This document shows, in pieces, positions 1 through 6,342 of a stretch of DNA of 26,458 bases. Both the position numbers and the translations under genes were made by a program. The stretch is from an uncultured Pseudomonas sp. GTDB taxonomy: Bacteria; Pseudomonadota; Gammaproteobacteria; Pseudomonadales; Pseudomonadaceae. The stretch is taken from the NCBI GenBank assembly GCA_943914515.1, contig CALUCI010000056.1, positions 1 through 26,458 of the forward strand. Reading direction: 5' to 3'. Within the stretch, counting starts at the first letter, position 1. The number at the start of each line of letters is the position of its first letter. The notes under the pieces are model-generated. The model worked only from the letters and a program-made list of their open reading frames with translations. It was not told where the DNA came from and searched no databases.

Positions 1-319
1 GCCGGTTTTGCCAAGACAAAATCGGCCCGCCGTAGAGGCGGAAGGGGCCGGCAGCGTCGCCACATCTAATGGATAAGACCACAGCGTCGACAGCGTACTG
101 ATCCGAAATATGTAGATACCTATACGACGAGGAGGCCGACCAGGACGACGTTGTTGTCAGACCTTACGCTATCGCTTGCAAGCCAGCTCCCACGGGGCGC
201 CGACTGCAATCACGGAAAGCGAAAAACTCGCCACCGGAAAAATATTGCGTGAAAAAACAATCGTCTGTACCGTCCAGCCCGCTGGCAAGACAGCATTCGT
301 TCGAACACAGGAGTTGCCC
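1..319. other. Non-coding leader with two hairpins and a half-REP
   Basis: No convincing coding frame lies here; the open minus-strand frames that cross it are shadows of the downstream PspA gene. Two small hairpins sit back to back at the window edge: a 10-bp stem (1-10 with 17-26, one G-T wobble, loop CCAAGA) and a 5-bp stem CCGCC/GGCGG (27-31 with 37-41). A single REP-like sequence follows at 167-193. The rest (about 194-319) probably carries the promoter of the PspA gene, but no confident -35/-10 pair and no sigma-54 GG-N10-GC element was found. A yjfI (DUF2170) homologue, which precedes this cluster in E. coli, is not present here. Confidence 0.6.
167..193 (-). repeat. Single REP-like extragenic sequence
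   Basis: Read on the minus strand this is GTGGGAGCTGGCTTGCAAGC followed by GATAGCG, the familiar Pseudomonas REP head with an internal imperfect palindrome. It is unpaired: no inverted partner is visible within the next 130 bases. It lies in the leader of the PspA gene. Confidence 0.6.
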
Positions 320-1027
320 TTGAGCATGTGGAAAAAACTGGTAACCGCACTGCGCGGTGGTGTCGCTGAAGCCGGCGAGGCGATCATCGATGCCAACGCC
401 ATCCGGATCCTCGAACAGGAGCAACGCGACGCCGACGCCGCGCTGGTCAAAGCGCGCAACGGCCTGGTGGAAATCAAGGCTAAACACAAGCTGGCCCTGC
501 AGCGCGTCAGCGCACTGGAAAACGACATCGCCAGTTGGGAAGGCAAGGCGATAGCCGCGCTGAACGCCGCTGAAGAAGGCCTGGCCACCGAATGCGCCGG
601 ACGGGTTGCAGAACTCGAAACCCAGCGCGACCAGGAACGTGAAATCGCAACCCGGTTCGGCAAGCAGGTCGACCTGCTGCACGCCCAGATCGACCAGGCC
701 GAAAGCCGCCTCAAAGACCTCCGCCAACAGACCGAAATGGCCAAGGCCCGGGAAACCGTGCAACAGGCGCGCATCGCCACCGCCAGCGCAACCGGTGGTG
801 CCAGCGGCAAGGTCGAAGCGGCGGTCGATTCGCTGGCCCGCATCAAGCAGCGCCAGGATGAACAGGACGCAAAACTCGATGCTGCCCAGGAATTGGCTGA
901 AGCCGCCAACGGCGGTGATCTGGAGCGACGTCTGCAAGCCGCCGGCATCGGCGCCGCTACCGACAAGGCCGACGATGTGCTCGCACGGCTGAAGGCCCGG
1001 CAACAAAACAATGCTGCCGTCGAGTAA
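320..1027 (+). CDS. PspA/IM30 family coiled-coil protein (YjfJ-like)
   Basis: Peripheral membrane-associated protein of the PspA/IM30 (ESCRT-III-like) superfamily, thought to support inner-membrane integrity. The product is 235 residues, almost entirely helical and charged, with an N-terminal amphipathic segment (WKKLVTALRGG) followed by EAGEAIIDANAIRILEQE and long coiled coil to about residue 215. The C-terminal part (GASGKVEAAVDSLARIKQRQ, then AAGIG and DDVLARL) resembles E. coli YjfJ more than classical PspA. Start choice: TTG at 320 lies 6 bases after GGAG (310-313), while the in-frame ATG at 326 is 12 bases away. I prefer TTG, but ATG (233 residues) is possible. A terminator follows the gene. 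Neighbours downstream are YjfK-, YjfL-, YjfM- and YjfC-like genes, so this belongs to a yjf-type cluster rather than a pspABC operon. Family assignment is firm; the start is less so. Confidence 0.92.
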   Translation: MSMWKKLVTALRGGVAEAGEAIIDANAIRILEQEQRDADAALVKARNGLVEIKAKHKLALQRVSALENDIASWEGKAIAALNAAEEGLATECAGRVAELETQRDQEREIATRFGKQVDLLHAQIDQAESRLKDLRQQTEMAKARETVQQARIATASATGGASGKVEAAVDSLARIKQRQDEQDAKLDAAQELAEAANGGDLERRLQAAGIGAATDKADDVLARLKARQQNNAAVE

Positions 1028-1039
1028 GACGGCAGGCGA

Positions 1040-1070
1040 GGGCAGGTGGAGTCATCCGCCTGCCCTTTTT
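1040..1070 (+). terminator. Intrinsic terminator after the PspA-like gene
   Basis: An 11-bp stem (1040-1050 with 1055-1065, one G-U pair), a GTCA loop and five T residues follow the stop codon at 1025-1027. It lies 22 bases before the rhomboid start, so it either ends the PspA transcript or attenuates read-through into the downstream operon. Confidence 0.85.
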
Positions 1071-1092
1071 CGTAGATGGGACGAGCAGGTGA

Positions 1093-1677
1093 ATGATGCC
1101 GCTGGCTAAGCGCTTTCGCGTGGTACTCACGCTGGCCGCACTGCTGCTGGCGGTACATCTGCTCAACTGGCTGAGCGGCTATGGCCTGCTGCGCTTCGGC
1201 CTGATCCCACGCACTCTGGACGGTTTGCAGGGGATCGCCTTCGCCCCCTTGCTGCATGGCTCGGGCCGGCACCTGCTGAGCAACCTGCCGCCGCTGATGG
1301 TGTTGAGCTGGCTGGCGTTGAGCGACGGGCTGGCCCGTTACCTGAAGGTCCTGCTGCTGATTGCGCTGGTCGGTGGCGTGCTGGTCTGGGCACTGGGCCG
1401 CTCCAGCGTGCATGTCGGTGCCAGTGGGGTCGTGTTCGGCTTGTGGAGCTACCTGCTCGCCCGTGCCTGGTATCAGCGCAGCCTCGCCAGTGTGCTGGTC
1501 GCGCTGCTGGTGGTGGGTGTCTACGGCGGTCTGCTGTTCGGTTTCGTGCCGGTTTCCGGGGTGTCGGTCGAGTCGCACCTGGCCGGCGCACTGGCCGGCA
1601 TCTTCGCCAGTTGGTTGATGCACGCGAAAACAGCGCCGGCAGCGGCTGATCGCATTGACGTGAAAAGGATGAAGTAA
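1093..1677 (+). CDS. Rhomboid-family intramembrane serine protease
   Basis: Polytopic inner-membrane protein of 194 residues, about six hydrophobic segments, compact size as in minimal bacterial rhomboids. Visible family marks are HGSGRHLLSNL (His60 and Asn64, the HxxxN element of the second segment), the serine motif GASG with Ser111 (HVGASGVVFG), and the helix-6 histidine His162 in SHLAGALAG. Ser111 and His162 would form the catalytic dyad, so the enzyme looks intact. The family cleaves transmembrane segments of substrate proteins inside the membrane; the substrate here is unknown. ATG at 1093 is followed directly by a second in-frame ATG at 1096. The stop codon abuts the ATG of the DUF2491 gene, implying translational coupling. 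Rhombosortase-type members look similar, but no GlyGly-CTERM partner was identified nearby. Confidence 0.9.
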   Translation: MMPLAKRFRVVLTLAALLLAVHLLNWLSGYGLLRFGLIPRTLDGLQGIAFAPLLHGSGRHLLSNLPPLMVLSWLALSDGLARYLKVLLLIALVGGVLVWALGRSSVHVGASGVVFGLWSYLLARAWYQRSLASVLVALLVVGVYGGLLFGFVPVSGVSVESHLAGALAGIFASWLMHAKTAPAAADRIDVKRMK

Positions 1678-2343
1678 ATGAGTTGGTTGAAACGCGTGCT
1701 GGGCCTGCAGGCGCCACTGCCTCCGCGCAACGGTGGCAGCCGTGCGCCGTCGGCGGGCGCACCGCTGGGCCTGGCTTCAGGACGGATGCTCTGTCTGGAC
1801 AGGAAACTCGGCCCGCTGCTGGCCGATGCATCGACGCTGGAAGTCCCGCAGGACGAGAAGGTCTGGGCCGTCGGCAGCATCGACCTCGGCCAGGGGACGC
1901 GGCTGGAGCGCTTCTACCTCGACAACGAGGACTACTTTCTGCAAGTGGTGATGCACGGCAAGGGCGCCGACGACATCGAAGACATCATCCTGTTCGGCTA
2001 TTACCAGGTGACCACCATCGCCAGCCGCGACGAGTTGCTGCGCCTGACCGGCCCGCAGTCGAACATCGGCCTGCCGTTTTTCGAGCTGGACGGCGTCGAG
2101 TACGAGCGCCAGTGGGGCTCCGAAGACGGCCAGACCGAGCTGGTACCCATGGAAGAGCAGATCAGCAACCCCGAGGCATCCTACCGGGTGCGCCACCACA
2201 GCATGCTCTACGCCCGTGACATCGAACTGGTGAACCGCCGCGAGTTCCTGCTGTTTTCCGTCGAGGAAGACGAGCAAGGCAACATCGCGCTGTCCAGCGC
2301 CGTCGGCGTCACCCTGCAAGTTACCGATCTTTCCGTTATCTGA
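1678..2343 (+). CDS. DUF2491 family protein (YjfK-like)
   Basis: Soluble protein of 221 residues with no signal peptide or membrane segment. It opens with MSWLKRVLGLQAPLPPRNGG, then a basic/Pro/Gly linker, then a domain rich in acidic and aromatic residues (RFYLDNEDYFLQVVMHG, EDIILFGYYQVTTIASR, LPFFELDGVEYERQWG) typical of DUF2491. The function of the family is unknown. In E. coli the homologue yjfK lies between a PspA-like gene and a DUF350 gene, the same order as here except for the inserted rhomboid gene. Its ATG starts on the base after the rhomboid stop, with AAGGA about 9 bases upstream inside the rhomboid gene. The following DUF350 gene begins 22 bases after its stop. Assignment rests on residue pattern plus context. 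Confidence 0.9.
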   Translation: MSWLKRVLGLQAPLPPRNGGSRAPSAGAPLGLASGRMLCLDRKLGPLLADASTLEVPQDEKVWAVGSIDLGQGTRLERFYLDNEDYFLQVVMHGKGADDIEDIILFGYYQVTTIASRDELLRLTGPQSNIGLPFFELDGVEYERQWGSEDGQTELVPMEEQISNPEASYRVRHHSMLYARDIELVNRREFLLFSVEEDEQGNIALSSAVGVTLQVTDLSVI

Positions 2344-2365
2344 TTTTTACTCTCAAGGAAGCACC

Positions 2366-2791
2366 ATGCTTGACGCTCTGCGCATGTCGCTCGACGCGAC
2401 CGCTGTCTTCGGTTTCATTCTGTATATCGTCGTCGCCGTGGCCCTGTTCGCGCTGTTCCAGTTCCTCTACTCGCTGGTCACGCCGCATAAGGAATTCGAA
2501 CTGATCCGCCAGAACAACCCGGCGGCGGCAATCGCCCTCGGCGGTTCGCTGATCGGTTTTGCGCTGCCGGCCAGCAACATCATCGCCTACAGCGTCAGCA
2601 TCGTGGACGTGGTGGTCTGGGTGCTGATCGCGGCCGTGGTGCAACTGCTCGCCTTCGTCGGCACCGGCCTGGTGCTCAAGGGCCTGTCGGCGCGGATTGC
2701 CCGTGGCGAACTGGCTGCAGCGATCTACGCAGCCGCCGTCGCCATCAGCGTCGGCTTCCTCAACTCGGCCTGCATGACCCCAGCGGCCTGA
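2366..2791 (+). CDS. DUF350 four-helix membrane protein (YjfL-like)
   Basis: Inner-membrane protein of 141 residues with four hydrophobic segments arranged as two similar pairs (about 13-38, 52-73, 76-105, 115-135). The conserved elements of DUF350 are visible: the loop HKEFELIRQNNPAAAIALGG after helix 1, a Ser/Asn-containing helix 2, and the final GFLNSACMTP motif. The role of the family is not known; members recur beside PspA-like, DUF1190 and YjfC/YgiC-like ligase genes, which suggests a shared envelope function. AAGGAAG lies 5 bases before the ATG. It ends 13 bases before the DUF1190 lipoprotein gene and is clearly in the same transcription unit. Confidence 0.92.
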   Translation: MLDALRMSLDATAVFGFILYIVVAVALFALFQFLYSLVTPHKEFELIRQNNPAAAIALGGSLIGFALPASNIIAYSVSIVDVVVWVLIAAVVQLLAFVGTGLVLKGLSARIARGELAAAIYAAAVAISVGFLNSACMTPAA

Positions 2792-2804
2792 GAAGGAGAA
2801 GCCC

Positions 2805-3587
2805 ATGAGACCTCGTAGTTCCGCAAAACTGCTGCTGGCCAGCGCCTTGCCGCTGGCGATCAGCGGCTGCAGCGACCCCGAGCAGACGGTCAGCTATTCG
2901 TTGAAGAACAACTTCAAGAACGTCCAGGCCTGTGTCGACGCCAGCTTCCCCACCGACGTCTGCTCCGATGCCTACATCCAGGCGATGGTCGACCATCGCC
3001 GCGTCGCGCCGGTCTATGACGAGCGCGCCGCCTGCGACGCCGATTTCGTCGAGGGCTACTGCCAGCCAACGTCCGACGGCAAGTTCATCCCACAAATGGC
3101 TGGCTTCGAACTGGCGATGAGCGCCGATGTGCCCAAGGCCGATCTCGAGCAGGCGCAGCAACTAGCACAACAGCAAGCCCAGCAGTCGGGCGCGACCGGC
3201 AGCACCCTGACCTCGATGGCCACCGGCGCCCTGGCCGGCATGCTGATCGGCCAGGCCATGAACAGCAACCGCGCACCGCGCTACCAGTCGCAGCCGGTCT
3301 ATCAGAGCCGCGACAACCGTGGCAGCTACCAGACCTCGACGTTGTCCCGGCAGATCGAACAGGGCAAGACCTTCAGCCGCTCGACCCAGGCCCGCGAAGA
3401 CAGCTCGGGCAGCTACAGCGGCTCGACGCTGGGGCGCAGCCTCGGTGGGTCGTCGGCGTCCAGCCGCTCGTCCAGCTACAACTCCAGTGTCGGCTCCACG
3501 GTCTCCCGTGGCGGCTTTGGCCAACAAGCCACGGCACGCAGCGGCTGGGGCGGCAAGAGCTCTTCGCGCTCCGGGTTTGGCGGCTGA
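2805..3587 (+). CDS. DUF1190 lipoprotein with Ser/Gly-rich tail ending in Gly-Gly (YjfM/YgiB-like)
   Basis: Predicted lipoprotein of 260 residues. The signal peptide (basic start, hydrophobic core LLLASALPLAI) ends at lipobox AISGC with Cys22 as the lipidated residue. Residues about 45-105 contain paired cysteines (QACVDASFPTDVCSDAY, RAACDADF, EGYC) characteristic of DUF1190/YgiB. A Gln/Ala-rich stretch (about 108-125) and a short hydrophobic Gly/Ala/Met segment (about 130-147) follow. The remainder is low-complexity Ser/Gly/Arg/Gln ending ...SSSRSGFGG. From memory E. coli YgiB also carries RGGFG and ends SRSMGG, so the tail appears conserved. Strong AAGGAGA precedes the ATG. The YjfC-like ligase gene starts 12 bases downstream; DUF1190 and this ligase family are habitual neighbours. 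Function is unproven. Confidence 0.92.
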   Translation: MRPRSSAKLLLASALPLAISGCSDPEQTVSYSLKNNFKNVQACVDASFPTDVCSDAYIQAMVDHRRVAPVYDERAACDADFVEGYCQPTSDGKFIPQMAGFELAMSADVPKADLEQAQQLAQQQAQQSGATGSTLTSMATGALAGMLIGQAMNSNRAPRYQSQPVYQSRDNRGSYQTSTLSRQIEQGKTFSRSTQAREDSSGSYSGSTLGRSLGGSSASSRSSSYNSSVGSTVSRGGFGQQATARSGWGGKSSSRSGFGG

Positions 3588-3599
3588 GGACGCAGTTCA

Positions 3600-4754
3600 A
3601 TGAAGCGAGTCAGCATTGCCCCGCGCCCGGACTGGCGGCGCACCGTCGAGGCGGAAGGTTTCGACTTTCACACCATCGACGGCGAGCCGTACTGGGACGA
3701 AAGCGCCTACTACCTGTTCAGCGAAGCGCAGATCAGCCGCGATATCGAAGCGCCGACCCAGGCGGTTCATGAGCTGTGCATGGACGCGGTGGAGCGGGTG
3801 GTGCAGAGCGAAGAGCTGCTGACCCGCCTGGCCATCCCGCCGGCGTTTTTCGACCTGGTGCGCGATTCGTGGCGCCAGGGCCATCCGCACCTCTACGGGC
3901 GCTTCGATTTCGTCTACGACGGCAGCGGCCCGGCGCGCTGCATCGAGGCCAACTACGACACTCCGACCAGCCTGCTGGAAGCCGGTTCGGTGCAACTGCT
4001 GTGGCTGGAAAGCCAGATCGCCGCCGGTGTTCTGCCAGCGGCGGCGACCCAGTTCAACACCATCGCCGAAGACCTGATCCAGGCGTTTGCGGCGTTTCCG
4101 GGCCAGGGACCGTTCCATTTTTCGGCGATGTCGGGTTCGGTCGAAGATCGTGGCACCACCAACTTTCTGCGGCGCATGGCGGCGCACGCCGGTATCGATG
4201 CGCGGCATATCGATATCGAGGACATCGGCCTGCGCGACGGGCGCTTCGTCGATCTCGACGGGCAGTGGATCCAGCGTCTGTTCAAGCTGCACGCCTGGGA
4301 GCACATCTTCCACGAACCGTTCGGCAAGGCCGTGCCGGGCTGTGACACCCAGTTCGTCGAGCCCGCGTGGAAATCCATCATCAGCAACAAAGGCATCCTG
4401 GCGTTGCTCTGGGAGTTCAACCCGGGGCATCCGAACCTGCTGCCGACCTTCATCGATCACGAGCCGCAACGTCCGGTGCCGGCTGGCTGGGTACGCAAAC
4501 CGTATTTTTCCCGCGAAGGCGCCAACATCGAACTGCGCACCCCTGAAGGCCAGTTCTTTGCCGAAGACGGGCCGTACACCGATGCACCGTTCATTCGCCA
4601 GGCGTTCGCGCCGTTGCCGCGTTTTGGTGACAGCTACACCTTGCTCGGCTCGTGGATGATCGGTGACGTGGCCTCGGGCATCGGCATCCGCGAGGACGAC
4701 AGCCTGATCACCAAGGACACCAGCCGCTTCCTGCCCCATGTGGTTCTCGACTGA
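3600..4754 (+). CDS. Glutathionylspermidine-synthase-like ATP-grasp ligase (YjfC/YgiC-like)
   Basis: Cytosolic ATP-grasp amide ligase of 384 residues, equal to the synthetase half of E. coli Gss without its N-terminal amidase. Recognisable blocks are GRFDFVYDGSGPARCIEANY followed by DTPTSLLEA (about 100-125), EPAWKSIISNKGILALLWEF and HPNLLP (about 256-281), VRKPYFSREGAN (about 298-309), and the C-terminal GSWMIGDVASGIGIRED...SRFLPH (about 355-382). The Lys and Arg residues in NKG and RKPYFSREG are likely nucleotide-binding. Characterised GSP synthetase joins spermidine to the glycine carboxylate of glutathione; the YjfC/YgiC branch has, to my knowledge, no proven substrate. It is the last gene of the yjf-type operon and lies directly after the Gly-Gly-ending lipoprotein. 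Confidence 0.93.
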   Translation: MKRVSIAPRPDWRRTVEAEGFDFHTIDGEPYWDESAYYLFSEAQISRDIEAPTQAVHELCMDAVERVVQSEELLTRLAIPPAFFDLVRDSWRQGHPHLYGRFDFVYDGSGPARCIEANYDTPTSLLEAGSVQLLWLESQIAAGVLPAAATQFNTIAEDLIQAFAAFPGQGPFHFSAMSGSVEDRGTTNFLRRMAAHAGIDARHIDIEDIGLRDGRFVDLDGQWIQRLFKLHAWEHIFHEPFGKAVPGCDTQFVEPAWKSIISNKGILALLWEFNPGHPNLLPTFIDHEPQRPVPAGWVRKPYFSREGANIELRTPEGQFFAEDGPYTDAPFIRQAFAPLPRFGDSYTLLGSWMIGDVASGIGIREDDSLITKDTSRFLPHVVLD

Positions 4755-4819
4755 ATCTGTGCAGGGCCGCACCTGAATTGGTTTAGCATCACGGCTTTTG
4801 CAACTGGAAGGGGAAGCCG

Positions 4820-5923
4820 TTGGACTCATTGACCCAGGCGGTACTGGGCGGCGCGATTCAGGGTGCGCTGCTGGGCAAGGTGCAGGGACGCCGCGCATTG
4901 TTGTGCGGCGCCCTGCTGGCGACACTGCCGGACCTCGACGTGGCGATCCGCTACGCCGACCCGGTGTCGAAAATGACCTTTCACCGGGGCTTCTCCCATT
5001 CGCTGTTGGTGCTCACCGGGTTCGCGCTGCTGTTGACCTGGCTGACCCTGCTGGTGCTGCGCCGACGCGGCAAGGACGCCGGCTACAGTGGCCCGAGGCT
5101 GTTCCTGGCGCTGTGGCTGGTGCTCATCACCCATCCGTTGCTCGATGCCTTCACGGTCTACGGCACGCAATTGCTCTGGCCATTCCAGCCGGTGCCGCAA
5201 AGCTGGGCTGCGGTGTTCATCATCGATCCGCTGTACACCGTGCCCTTGCTGGCCGGGGTGATTTACGCGGCCTTCAAGGGCATGACCCAGCGGGCGGTGA
5301 TGCTGCTCGGCGGGCTGCTGCTGTTCAGTTGCGCGTATCTGGGGTTCGGGCTGTTCGCCAAGCATGTCGCCGAACAGCGCTTCGAGGCGCACCTGCATCA
5401 GCAGCAGCTTCCGTTCACTGAACTGCGGGCCATTCCCATGCCGTTCACCACGCTGCTGTGGCGGGTGATCGCCAAGACTCCCGACGGTGACTACTACGAA
5501 GGCGTCAGCGGCCTGTTCGACCGCGACCCGCCTGAATCACTGCGTCAGCCGCTGCACCTCGACGCGGCAACCGTGCTCGAGGATGTGCCGCTGTATCAGC
5601 GACTGCGCTGGTTCACCGGCGACTGGCTGCGCTACGACGTGGTGGGCGATGCGCTGGTGGTCAGCGACCTGCGCATGGGCATCCCCGGCAACTACACCTT
5701 CCGCTTCCGCATGGCGAGTTGCGACGGGGCAGGGCGTTGGGTTGCACAGACGCCGACGTCATGGCCCGGTGCAGGGGTCGACTCGATCCGCAATCCGCAG
5801 GCGCTGAAGCTGATCTTCACCCGGATCTTCCAGCAGCAGCCTGCGCTGCCACTGGCCGAATGGGCCGCCGAGTACGGCGACAAGCCGGCACAGAGCGCCG
5901 GCTGTGCGCTCGGCGATCACTGA
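4820..5923 (+). CDS. Membrane-bound metal-dependent hydrolase (YdjM/YbcI, DUF457-type)
   Basis: Inner-membrane protein of 367 residues. The N-terminal part carries candidate metal ligands characteristic of this family: PDLD (Asp38, Asp40), HRGFSHS (His55, His60) and HPLLDAF (His105, Asp109), interleaved with hydrophobic segments (about 24-36, 60-80, 93-108, 130-150, 158-178). The C-terminal 180 residues form a soluble domain without a clear match to me. The start is TTG at 4820, supported by AGGGGAAG 6-8 bases upstream and by the conserved opening MDSLTQAVLGGAIQGALLG; no in-frame ATG precedes it. It overlaps the convergent small gene by 7 bp at its 3' end. The E. coli relative ydjM is SOS-controlled, but no LexA box is visible upstream of this copy. 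Biochemical role is unknown. Confidence 0.9.
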   Translation: MDSLTQAVLGGAIQGALLGKVQGRRALLCGALLATLPDLDVAIRYADPVSKMTFHRGFSHSLLVLTGFALLLTWLTLLVLRRRGKDAGYSGPRLFLALWLVLITHPLLDAFTVYGTQLLWPFQPVPQSWAAVFIIDPLYTVPLLAGVIYAAFKGMTQRAVMLLGGLLLFSCAYLGFGLFAKHVAEQRFEAHLHQQQLPFTELRAIPMPFTTLLWRVIAKTPDGDYYEGVSGLFDRDPPESLRQPLHLDAATVLEDVPLYQRLRWFTGDWLRYDVVGDALVVSDLRMGIPGNYTFRFRMASCDGAGRWVAQTPTSWPGAGVDSIRNPQALKLIFTRIFQQQPALPLAEWAAEYGDKPAQSAGCALGDH

Positions 5924-6249
5924 CCGCTACCATCACCCGAGCCGCCACTGCCGCCGGTATTGCTGCCACCGGAGCCATTGATTCCACCCTTGCCGGCGCC
6001 GTTTTCGGCGCCGCTGCCGTCAATCGCGTTGGGCTTGCTGCGGTCGGTGCCGTCGGTGCTCGCGCCGCCCTGACGGCCGGTGTCGGCACCCTGGTTGCGT
6101 GGATCGGTGCCATTGGGCATCGGCATGTCGGCCGGATTGGCGCCCATGCCTGGCGAGGACGGATTGGGGTTGGTCGGGCCGTTATCGGCAAAGGCGTGGC
6201 TGCCGAGCAGGGCGCTGAACACCAGTACGGCAATGGCTGAACGCTTCAT
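5917..6249 (-). CDS. Small exported Gly/Asn/Ser-rich protein
   Basis: A 110-residue protein with a clear Sec signal peptide (MKRSAIAVLVFSALLGSHAFA, cleavage expected after AFA, before DNG). The mature part is low-complexity, dominated by Gly, Asn, Pro, Ser and Asp, and ends in repeated GSGG-type units, so it is probably disordered. I chose ATG at 6249 because AGGAG lies 7 bases upstream and the signal peptide begins there; an ATG six codons earlier adds only MTRSLT and has no good ribosome site. It is convergent with, and overlaps by 7 bp, the metal hydrolase gene. No function can be assigned; small secreted proteins of this kind are common in Pseudomonas. Confidence 0.8.
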   Translation of the reverse strand: MKRSAIAVLVFSALLGSHAFADNGPTNPNPSSPGMGANPADMPMPNGTDPRNQGADTGRQGGASTDGTDRSKPNAIDGSGAENGAGKGGINGSGGSNTGGSGGSGDGSGQ

Positions 6250-6287
6250 GGTCAAACTCCTGGTCACGGGGGATACCTGACATTGGG

Positions 6288-6311
6288 TCGCACCGGCCCT
6301 GATCGGTGCGA
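6288..6311. other. Intergenic 8-bp hairpin
   Basis: TCGCACCG (6288-6295) and CGGTGCGA (6304-6311) are perfect inverted arms around an 8-base loop, between the end of the cysteine-cluster gene (6343) and the small exported protein gene. A second stem, CTGGTC/GACCAG, lies at about 6317-6336. Neither has a T-tract, so transcription termination is only possible, not clear. Confidence 0.4.
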
Positions 6312-6342
6312 TTCGCCTGGTCCCCCGGGCGACCAGCGGCGC

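Noticed and set aside
200..319. A sigma-54 promoter in front of the PspA-like gene, as for E. coli pspA
   Set aside because: TGGCAAGACAGCATTC near 293 has the GG but lacks GC at the required 10-base spacing.
4755..4819. A terminator after the ATP-grasp ligase gene
   Set aside because: No stable stem with a T-tract is present in this 65-bp gap.
4755..4819. A LexA box for the YdjM-like gene, expected from E. coli
   Set aside because: No CTG-N10-CAG with matching half-sites occurs before its start.
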